Assembly: GCA_905178155.1 (NCBI GenBank)
Contig: CAJINV010000004.1
Span: 1,391,072 to 1,455,071 of the forward strand
Reading direction: 5' to 3'
Source: Amoebophrya sp. A120
Lineage: Eukaryota; Sar; Dinophyceae; Syndiniales; Amoebophryaceae
Length of the DNA: 64,000 nucleotides
Shown here: positions 57,001 to 64,000 of the stretch, piece after piece
Position numbering within the stretch: the stretch's first letter is position 1
Layout of the letters: the number at the start of each line of letters is the position of its first letter
Translations under genes and position numbers: made by a program
Notes under the pieces: model-generated
Seen by the model: the letters and a program-made list of their open reading frames with translations, nothing else
Databases searched by the model: none
Told to the model about the DNA's origin: nothing

Positions 57001-58112
57001 ATTCCGCGCCCAAAAAAGCACCCCCCTAGAGCACCCCCCCGAGGGGCCCCCCGGCTTCGCCTTCGGACAGGAGCTCCTCCCGGTTTTCCCTTCTCGCCTT
57101 CTTTGTTTTATTGCCCCCATCCCCGCTATATTCCCAGGGCAAGCACGTCCCAAGACACCCATGGCCGCGGGCTTTTGGAAGAAAGAACGGCGGGCCGCCT
57201 CGTCTTCGCAGCAAATGCGGGCACACGGCCGCGCGCTTTTGAATCTGCCAAAAACTTTCCAGAACAGGGGCGAGGCGTTCGGGGTGTCTTCGGCTACCGG
57301 ACGGAGGCCACATACGCAAAACGCATCGCGCCGGCCCGCGCCACTGGTATCGCGGCCGGCCTTGCCGGCGAATTCCGACAGGGGCGTGGCGCCTTCGGGA
57401 GCGCACGTGGCCCGGCGCTGCCGGCAACCAGGCCGGGGCGGGGACACGGACTGGGCGGCTGCCCGTTTGCTCCTGCGGCTCTGGGTGGTTCTGCTGGTGG
57501 ATGTAATGTCGCTGCTCTACATTCTTCGAGCTGCGCAAAAGATTCAGGCGACAAAGTGGAAGCGTTCTGCGCTGCGACAGGACAAAAAATGGGGCCCCGG
57601 AACGTTTTCGGAACAATGGCGCCGATTTTAAACGCGCGCCACCTTCGAACGCCTTCGGGCTGTTCTTTCATGAGCGCCTATTTTTGAACCGGAGCAGGGT
57701 TCCAGAGCAAATGTTGGAGGCGCTTCGGCTCGTACATGCGCAGGCGTGAGAACTCAAAACGACACACATGCCAGCGGCAGCGCATGGCGGGGCGGGCTCC
57801 GCAGGGGGGAAATGCGAAATGGTTGGGGCCCACACAAATCAACTATATGTCCCGGGAGCCCCGGACAGGGGGGTGCTCGATTTTTGATGAACTTCTGCGA
57901 TTTTCCTTGTCTAAATAATGGGGTGGGGACGTTTTTCCCCAGGATAAACCCCACCAAAGACCGAGTTTGACAAGCTGGGCGACACGCTGCAGCGCTACGC
58001 CGAGCACTACAATCGGCTGTGGAACAAGACCGCGACCGGGAGCATGATGACGAGTCACAGCCAGATGGGGGTGGAAGTAGCAAGAGGCGTGCAGGAGAGC
58101 ATTCAGGAGTAA
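51003..58112 (+). CDS. 12-exon gene with a likely MSP-like domain, five introners
   Basis: Exons 51003-51284, 51432-51745, 51865-51988, 52342-52445, 52636-53144, 53412-53494, about 53714-53788, 54099-54197, 54314-54787, 55111-55236, 55409-55804 and 57952-58112 give about 915 residues. The first third is basic with Tyr- and Pro-rich stretches (FGKYYYRARQFPLYPKTTK). A Ser- and Thr-rich linker follows. Exons 6-8 (VWRLTTKANPVLYITNV, then VMPHREGVITPGEQFELRV, then GVYVFKLAMGD and VWLVQMFACVV) look like a major-sperm-protein-type beta sandwich, a fold used in VAP and in many ciliary proteins. After that come charged, coiled-coil-prone segments and EFDKLGDTLQRYAEHYNRLW. A cytoskeletal or flagellar role is possible but unproven. 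The acceptor of exon 7 is not a clean AG in phase. Introners lie at 51989-52336, 53145-53406, 53789-54093, 54788-55105 and 55805-57946. Confidence 0.75.
51989..52336. mobile_element. Introner, family A variant with nested palindromes, TSD GCCCA (copy 2)
   Basis: Identical counterpart of 42516-42863. Confidence 0.92.
53145..53406. mobile_element. Introner, family B, TSD AGTGC
   Basis: 262-bp element starting TATGCATTGCAAATATGTCT and ending ATTTTTGCATTTGATA. AGTGC flanks it (53140-53144, 53407-53411). It bridges the end of the duplicated block. Removal joins EDVARV to VRNDSMYRMVW in frame, with one junction codon. Confidence 0.93.
53789..54093. mobile_element. Introner, family C, TSD TCCGA
   Basis: 305-bp element with ends TATTACAATGAAAAATGCCC and GCATTTTTCACTGTAATA. 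TCCGA flanks it at 53784-53788 and 54094-54098. It splits the MSP-like domain between VKQNP and VKVPKGVYVF. It is very similar to the copies at 27763 and 54788. Confidence 0.93.
54788..55105. mobile_element. Introner, family C, TSD GCTCG
   Basis: 318-bp element with left end TATTACAATGAAAAATGCCC and right end GCATTTTTCCTCGCGATA. GCTCG flanks it at 54783-54787 and 55106-55110. It is the second family C copy in this gene, only about 700 bp from the first. Confidence 0.93.
55805..57946. mobile_element. Introner, family A, 2142 bp, carrying a nested palindromic element, TSD AACCC
   Basis: The left part (55805-56058) starts TATCCTATGTAACAACGT. The right part (57915-57946) ends ACGTTTTTCCCCAGGATA. 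AACCC flanks the whole at 55800-55804 and 57947-57951. Without the inner insertion the element would be about 285 bp, the normal family A size. The exon join KPKTP to PKTEFDKLGDT is in frame only if the entire 2.1 kb is removed. Confidence 0.9.
56059..57914. mobile_element. Nested 1.86-kb foldback element inside an introner, TSD ATAAT
   Basis: Starts TTAGACAAGGAAAATCGCAG and ends with the exact inverse. The outer about 175 bp of the arms appear perfect inverted repeats. The inner arms (about 750 bp each) still align but are diverged and meet near 56990. ATAAT occurs just outside both ends (56054-56058 and 57915-57919). The interior is strongly GC-rich. Frames inside mirror one another between the arms (the same peptide MRRRENSKRHTCQRQ occurs at both ends), which reflects the palindrome. 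No transposase-like protein is seen, so it is non-autonomous. Confidence 0.85.
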
Positions 58113-59201
58113 GGAAGGCGGGTAGGAGGTTTCTTGTGCGAAGAGTGTATGGTTTTTTATGAGCTTGATTTGGCATTGGTATCGGTTTAGTGTTTTTTCA
58201 ACTGTAGCAAAATTGTCTGAAGTTAATAACATTTTTATCGTAGTAGCATGACAAACTTATTTCAATCATCAAAAGCATCTAATTGTAATTATGTATCTTT
58301 GTTGGAGAGGAGAAACGGTTTCCCGTGCTGGTTCCTTCAGATCGATTCAATCAAAACTTTCAATTTTTCAGTTACAACAGCAGAACAATATTTTTCGTTT
58401 TTATTCATTTTCACTTTTCGTTTTTCAGCAAATTTTGCATGGATTTACCGCGCAATTTTCTTCTTTTTCTGAATTGTGACACACAGGTACGAGGATTGTA
58501 TCATTCTATTCTTGGATCATTCAGACACACTTGATAAATTTTCAATAGTGTCATGACACGGTGGTAAGTAAGTATCAAACTGTATATAAAATTTAGCGAG
58601 TGTGCATACGATTTAATTGATGCATGCATGTTGGTGCAGGTGGGTACCATTTACAGCATGATATTGTGCATGGATGAGGAGACGAAACTTACACGACACA
58701 CTGTATATAAAAAACTGGACGCAGCTTTCCAACGCACAATTTTGCACGCGGATAATAGAGAACAAGAAGATAATATTTTGTGACCAGATTCCTCGTGCGT
58801 CCGCTAAATGCGTTGCGATTAGGAGGTTTGCGCCAAAGTATCACAACTGTTCTATGTCTTTTCGCTACAAGAACTACCCAACCAAGATCAATGCAACATA
58901 GACGATCTTCCGTGCACGCCGCGTCTCGACCCTATGTCTCACAACCTTCCATTGACGTGATCAATTTGATTTTCACACAGGCCCTCACAGATTTTCACTT
59001 TCTCTCCACGCAGTGATTTTTCACTTTACTTTTTTTAAGTTCGCTGTCGTCTTCACCCAAGAATAAACGTCGATTGGATATAGTGACATAGTGATTTTTG
59101 TTTTTCCCTTCATCTTGTCAGTTGAGCATGATGTGAACATTGTTCACCAGTAATACAAGATTCTGCGACATTTATCAAAACAAAAAGACCACAACATCAA
59201 A
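58113..59201. other. Intergenic region
   Basis: About 1.1 kb of AT-rich spacer with T-rich tracts. Frames of 60-78 codons show no domain. It probably holds the 3' end of the MSP-domain gene and the leader of the next gene. Confidence 0.5.
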
Positions 59202-59936
59202 ATGGTTTCCATCAAGTTCCCGGGCGAGTCTTTCGAGCGGAAACTCGAGCTGCCTCAGTGGATCCCAGATGAAACCGACGACCAAATTTTGGAGATCAAG
59301 AACGCGAAACAATTGGAATCTCTACTCGACGAGTTGATGCACAAGATGTACCGCTTGGAAGACAGCAATAAGCAGCTGAAGGAGTTTATCCAGGAGGAAA
59401 AAATCGAGCTTGCGGCGAAACAACTGGAGACAATGTCCTTGGTGAAGGTCAGAGCAGATGAACAGGACTCGCCGGCCAGTACAGCAGGAACGACATCAAA
59501 TGCGGAAGGACGAGAGGGGGCGAAGGAGGAGATGAATGGCGGAAATGTGAATGGAAACAGTACATCAAAGCCGCGAGGAGCAGGTCAATGCCAAGAAAAC
59601 GATCCCGCCCCACCGGAAAAGTGCGGTAGCTCCACAAATACCAGCCCTTCCGGGGCGGCGGAAGCGAGCGCGGCGCCCGCGGTGCAGAGCGAGTTTCAGT
59701 TTCCGACCGGGAATGAGCACGTAAATCTGGAGAATGGAGGAGAGGAGGAGGAGGAGGAGGGGGATGAAAGTAGTATCAGTATCCCTAAAACCACCGAACA
59801 GCAGCAGCAGGAGCACTACGAGTTGGTCTGTGCGATTTTCGAGAACTCGCACATCTTGGACCAGATGGAGGTGCGGAGGAAGTTGCTGAAGAGCCGGGTC
59901 GACAAGCTCACACTGCAGCAGGGGCTGTCGTTGTAG
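59202..59936 (+). CDS. Intronless acidic coiled-coil protein, 244 residues
   Basis: ATG 59202 to TAG 59934-59936. The N-terminal 75 residues (MVSIKFPGESFERKLELPQW, then LDELMHKMYRLEDSNKQLKE) form a probable dimerising helix. The middle is low in complexity with Gly, Ser, Asn and Glu runs. The C-terminal 40 residues (HYELVCAIFENSHILDQME) look like another helix. The layout recalls small adaptor or prefoldin-like proteins, but I cannot assign a family. It lacks introners. Confidence 0.75.
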   Translation: MVSIKFPGESFERKLELPQWIPDETDDQILEIKNAKQLESLLDELMHKMYRLEDSNKQLKEFIQEEKIELAAKQLETMSLVKVRADEQDSPASTAGTTSNAEGREGAKEEMNGGNVNGNSTSKPRGAGQCQENDPAPPEKCGSSTNTSPSGAAEASAAPAVQSEFQFPTGNEHVNLENGGEEEEEEGDESSISIPKTTEQQQQEHYELVCAIFENSHILDQMEVRRKLLKSRVDKLTLQQGLSL

Positions 59937-62301
59937 TGTGACTTTTGTTGGAGTTGGGCTAAAGGATAAGGATGTGGATCTTCTGAAGCTTAGCTACAAG
60001 ATACTTCTTCGTCAACCTCGTATGCTGGCACTCGAACAACTTGCGCCACTCATGAGTGAATAAAATGAAAACAACAAGTATGAGTTGTAATAGTACTAGC
60101 AACTACCATGACCTCCCGATCACCGATAAATCGGTCGAAGCTCCGCACCGCTCGATCAGCGGTGTGTGTTCTGCTTATCTTTGCAAATTTTGCAAGTGTT
60201 TGGCGAGGCTCCATTTCCGGCCTGAAGCAATCACGAGCGTCTTGGCGATTCGCAATCAAATGCACGCCGACCCTTTTTTCAAGAGGGCGCTGCAGTCCAT
60301 TTCGGCACAAGCCGGCGCGATCCTCAAAAGCTGCCGCCGCCGCTCCACTCTAGAACAGCCGGCGCCAGGCCCCACCGGGCCCGCCGGGCCCGACAGGAGA
60401 AGAGCCACCCGGCGGGGTTCTTTGGCGCCCCACGCCCGTGCGATCCGAAAGCCCGCCGGCGCCCGGCCCCGGGCGGGGCCTGCTTTTGCTGGCGCAAGCC
60501 GAGCGCCGGCTGCGGGGTGTGCGTTCCCGGCGTTCAGCGGCTGCTCCCGCCTCCCGCGCAGCCGGCGCCGTCTTTGGGGCGGCTGCTTCTTCGGCCTCCG
60601 GACAATTCCCAAGGTGGGGCGGCCACTCCCCACGCCGCGCGACCCAAGGGGGGCCCGGGCCGGCCGTCTGGGCGAGTGGCGGCAGCCCCCGCGGCCCTTG
60701 CTCAGCACTGTGCAGGAAGTGCGCAAGTTTCCTCGTGAATCGCTGCAAGCCTTCTGGGGCCGATTTCCTGAACACAATGCGACGCCTAGCTTTATCGCTG
60801 AGGCAAAGCACTTGGGGACTCTACTGGGAAAACAGCGACAGGGGCCGCGGCCGCAGGGGCGGGCGGCCCCGCAGCGGGGGCCGGTGGTGTTTGCGGGCGG
60901 GGCCGGGGCCTCGGGGCGTGTGGCCTTGTTGGACCGCTGCGCGCGTTCGGCAGCTGGGAGAGAGGCCGGGCGGGCGGGTTGGGAAGTTTCCGGCCAGCGA
61001 GTCTTTTTATTGGTTCTGCCCAGCGGCGAAGCTCGCACGCGCGCCAGGCGGGACGATGCGCCGCATGCACAAACGACCAGAGCCGCGGCCGAAGCACCCG
61101 GGGCGCGCTGGGGTTTGGGGGGCCTCGGCGGATTGTGATGGGGGCGGGAGGGGCGTGGGCCGGGGGCCTGTCGCCCCCCCGTCCCGCCCTGGGCCGGCCC
61201 GCAGTAGTTCAGGCACGCAGGCGGGGGGGGGGGGGGGGCCGGCGCCGAGTTTGGGCGCGGCTCGCCCGCCTCGGCGGGCCTGCCGCTTTTGGCTAGAGAT
61301 GAAGGACGCAGGGATCATGCGCGGGCGCGCCGCGCCCCTTCGCGCTGGCTGGGCTTGGTTTGTGTGTAGTCGCACGCCCTTGCTGGATGCCTGGACCTGA
61401 GATTCTGCAGTGGCGCCAAGCAGCTTAGCAGAGCCGCTGCCCGCCCCGCTCGCATGGCCCTGCCCATTTGTCGAGCAGGAATGTGGATCACCGGAACGAA
61501 GGAGCGGCCCCGGCGGGGCAGGGCACATGATGAATACAGAGCGCATGATAGATAAGAACGCGCGGCCCTCCGCTTGTTGTGCAATCTGTGCAAGAACTTC
61601 GCTGTTCGCGCTGATCAGTTGTGTATCAAATCCATGAAAAATCAAAAAATCTGTCGAATTCGAGCTACGCTAATTTGTTAAAGGACCCGAAGGTCGACAC
61701 ATACCACCTCCACACTTTTCGGTTGCCCTTGAGCAAGTTGCCAAGAAAAAAGAATCGGTTCTTGTGCTGTGTCAATGACATGTTTTCGCATGAAGAGGAA
61801 ATCAAAATCTGTTTGCGAAAAAAGAAAGACCTGGAAGAACCCTCACTATCGGTATAGCAGTCGTTCCACTTGTGATATACACCGCGAACGTCTCTTGCAA
61901 ATGTAATCGGTCTAAGTGTTACTTACCATTCTGCCTAGTGGTCAAGTGCTTTCGTGATTAGTAGATGCCGCGGTCTTCGTCGCTTAACTAGAATTTTGAA
62001 AGAACAACCCGTCTGAGTCGCGCACTTCACTTTCAGGTTCACCCTCCCCCGTTTACCTTGAGCACCAAATGGGTATGGATAGAGTTCTTAGGTTGCGGTT
62101 TCTGTTTTACTTTATTCCCCGCGCCTTTTAGAAAGAAAGACTATGTAGCCGCCCACAAAAGCTGAAAATTGGTATTCAGTAGCTCTGGACAAGACCTCGG
62201 TAAGAGAGGCTGCAACACTGTCTCTTTTACCTTTGTTAAAGAGTTTAATACTGGAATACACTTTTCTTCGAGTAGTTTTATTCCACTGTCAGAACAACAA
62301 C
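59937..62301. other. Gene-poor region with a GC-rich island (about 60110-61640)
   Basis: The island is very GC-rich, with long overlapping frames on both strands (up to 360 codons) that look like composition artefacts: Pro-, Arg-, Gly- and Ala-rich, with no domain. A run of 16 G lies at 61223-61238. The ends of the island show weak inverted similarity (TTTGCAAATTTTGCAAG near 60181 against the inverse of sequence near 61590), so it might be a degraded foldback element like 56059-57914. The flanks (59937-60110 and 61640-62301) are ordinary AT-rich spacer. Confidence 0.5.
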
Positions 62302-63805
62302 ATGCTTTGGCACCAGCAGAGTTTCATCTACCCAAAAATCTTGACCCGCTTAGTCGCAGTCTTTGTGCTTTTAGGGTCTTTTCTAAACTACACCCCTCGT
62401 CGTGAACGAGAGGATCATAAAGATATTAAACAAAGAGACAACGGCGCCCTCAATGCAGTTCCGCACTTAATATCGCGGTGGACCACATCAACCTCAGTGT
62501 TTGCTTTCGCCAAGACCTCCGCGGCGCAAAGCAAGAGGAACCATGATCCGGCGGAGCGGCAAGAGAAAGTGGGTGACAAAACCAGGAGTCGAAACCAGAA
62601 CGACCCGTTCGAAGCGTTCAACCTGCAAGATCACGTTGTGCATCACGATGAGAACGCCGCGCTGCGGTTTTACGACGCCTTTTTTCAGACGTCGACTGGA
62701 ACCGCGTCACGCGAGCGGGACGAGCTGCGTGAAGTAGATTCTAAGAAATCAACATTGGCGAGAAGAACAAGAAGTCATGAGCACAGCTCGCACTACCTTG
62801 ACCGTAGTGGACGATCAAGAGGCCTGCAATCCGCCTGCGATTGGACCACTTTCACGTCGTCCGCCCAGCTGGCCGGGTGGCAAGCGTGCGTGAAACTGTA
62901 TCCGCACGCCACCCGGTGGGAGCAGGCCCAAGCGAGCGCGCGATGCCTGTGCGACCACGATGTGGCGTTTGCGTTGGAGTCGACGAACTGTTGCGGGGAA
63001 CAGGACCTCCAGCACATCTGCGACGACAAGGCGCTCTGCTTAACGAGAAACACGGACTGTGTCACCGATGAGGCTAAGGTATGCCTGCGGGAACCGGGGG
63101 ACCCTTATATCTTCAGAACATCGTCTGCTTTAATATCCGTCGACAATAAAAACAGCACGACCGCTGAAGATGGTGGTGGTGGTGCAACTACAAGTACAAC
63201 CGCGACCCCACCGGAGCAAATTATTGAGCCGAGCTGTGCGGAGCTGTGCACGAGTATCAATTCTCGGTCGACAGAGTGCTCCAATAAGTGTTTCGACAAT
63301 GCGAAATGCGCGAAGTACGCCCGGTGTCCCCAGTTGGAACCGAAAGACCACGGGTACGTCTGCGATAACATGGTGCGGGAGCCGACGGTCGGGGGGTGCT
63401 GTCGCCGGTACGATGCCGTGTGGCCGACGAACAACAACTTTTGGTGCCCCCGGTTCTGCAACAACTATATCAAAAGGAAAAATCCCCCCTCCCCATATCG
63501 AGACGAAATTTCTGATGCTGGATTTGCTTACACAAATCGGACCTCTCTTGCAGTACAGGACTGCAGGCCCATATGAAGCCCGAGTAGAGAGGTGCTGGCC
63601 TAGGTGCTTAGCATGAGAAACGTCTATGCTGGAGGCCCAATAGCATCACAAACCGCTTACATAATACTGCGGGGCCTGTGGGGTTGCCTTCTTGCAAGAC
63701 AGAGACGATTTGTAGCCACAAATCAGCATGGCAAAGCTTCTGAGGTGTGCCTTTTCGATATGGGGAGGCGGGATTTTTCCTTACGATAAAGTACGCGGTG
63801 TGGTT
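62302..63805 (+). CDS. Cys-rich protein with N-terminal membrane anchor, incomplete at window end
   Basis: I chose ATG 62302, which puts a hydrophobic segment (about residues 14-30, LTRLVAVFVLLGSFLNY) at the N-terminus as a signal peptide or anchor. Exon 1 is 62302-63467 and exon 2 is 63794-63805. A basic, polar region (30-180) is followed by a Cys-rich part from about residue 180 with paired cysteines (CLCDHD, NCCGEQ, GGCCRRYD) and a Gly- and Thr-rich spacer. This suggests a secreted or surface-exposed, disulfide-bonded protein. The family is not recognised. Two introners follow closely (D at 63468-63788, A from 63806), and the gene continues beyond the window. Confidence 0.75.
63468..63788. 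mobile_element. Introner, family D, imperfect TSD AACTA/AAGTA
   Basis: 321-bp element with left end TATCAAAAGGAAAAATCCCC and right end GGCGGGATTTTTCCTTACGATA. The flanking 5-mers differ at one base. Removal joins CNNY to AVW in frame. Confidence 0.9.
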
Positions 63806-64000
63806 TATCCTATGTAAAAATGTCCCCACACCATAGTCAATATGGGAAGTCTGCAACACAAATCCGCAAGTTTTTGGGGTTCTGCATGACAAGTTTCCAT
63901 CTGCAGTGTAGTACTGGCTGGCAAGGAAAGCCGCATGACAAAGCCATTTTCTCGTCCTGTTTACAGCATTACAAATTCCCAAACACGACTGGAAATGCCT
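63806..64000. mobile_element. Introner, family A, left part, runs off the window
   Basis: Starts TATCCTATGTAAAAATGT followed by CCCCACACCATAGTC, with typical family A interior words (GCATGACAAG). The right end and second TSD copy lie outside the window; the left 5-mer is TGGTT. Confidence 0.88.

Noticed and set aside
56342-57687. Long frames on both strands inside the nested palindrome (up to 324 codons)
   Set aside because: They are mirror images created by the palindrome and by high GC; no catalytic motif of a transposase is visible.
60056-61138. 360-codon + strand frame in the GC-rich island
   Set aside because: Pro-, Arg-, Gly- and Ala-rich product with no domain, overlapped by equally long frames on the other strand; it is best explained by base composition.
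4421-63960. Dispersed repeats of about 250-350 bp considered as CRISPR arrays or bacterial REP elements
   Set aside because: They are single, palindromic, flanked by TSDs and sit inside eukaryotic coding exons; there is no regular repeat-spacer pattern and no cas genes.
1-64000. tRNA, rRNA or spliced-leader genes
   Set aside because: No cloverleaf, rRNA core sequence or dinoflagellate spliced-leader sequence was recognised on either strand by eye; short or divergent ones could be missed.

Overview
The window reads as nuclear DNA of a compact protist genome, most likely a parasitic dinoflagellate of the Amoebophrya (Syndiniales) type. The reasons are these. Every gene I can support lies on the + strand, as in a unidirectional gene cluster. 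Genes are split by short introns. Many coding regions are interrupted by repeated elements of about 110-350 bp with terminal inverted repeats (TIRs) and 5-bp target-site duplications (TSDs). The reading frame requires these elements to be removed seamlessly, mostly at non-GT-AG borders. This matches what is published for Amoebophrya introner elements and non-canonical introns. The assignment is inference, because I could not search any database.

Layout. 615-3134: an intronless gene of unknown function. 3649-7236: translation initiation factor eIF3 subunit d, rebuilt over 10 exons and carrying three introners. 8495-17807: a long run of exons, probably one large gene, with about ten introners. 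18300-20760: a diverged tandem duplication of about 1.19 kb. 20471-22811: a multi-exon gene of unknown function. 24465-28775: a CAX-type Ca2+/H+ antiporter with introners of three families. 30778-35997: a 1229-residue protein with two PHD fingers, a possible SANTA domain and a possible SANT/Myb domain. 37192-38193, 38812-39344 and 40150-40728: three small genes (a membrane protein and two coiled-coil proteins).

At 43879-43978 lies a run of exactly 100 N. The 9.37 kb before it (34507-43878) is repeated almost perfectly after it (43979-53351). Each gene cut by the gap is complete in the other copy, so this is probably an unmerged contig overlap rather than a biological duplication. The full version of the cut gene is 51003-58112, a protein of about 915 residues with a likely MSP-like domain. 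One of its introners (55805-57946) contains a nested 1.86-kb palindromic element with its own TSD. 59202-59936 is an intronless acidic coiled-coil gene. 60110-61640 is a GC-rich island without credible genes. 62302 to the window end is a Cys-rich, signal-anchored protein that continues off the edge.

The introners are the most remarkable content. I separate families A-E and G, plus two short palindromes F and H, by their TIR sequences. Families A-E and G start with TAT, end with ATA, and are usually flanked by a 5-bp direct repeat. All families carry the same internal word, roughly TTTGT(C/A)ATGC, in both orientations. In eIF3d and CAX, where known protein families fix the frame, removing the element plus one TSD copy restores the conserved protein exactly, while the other introns of these genes are mostly ordinary GT-AG introns.
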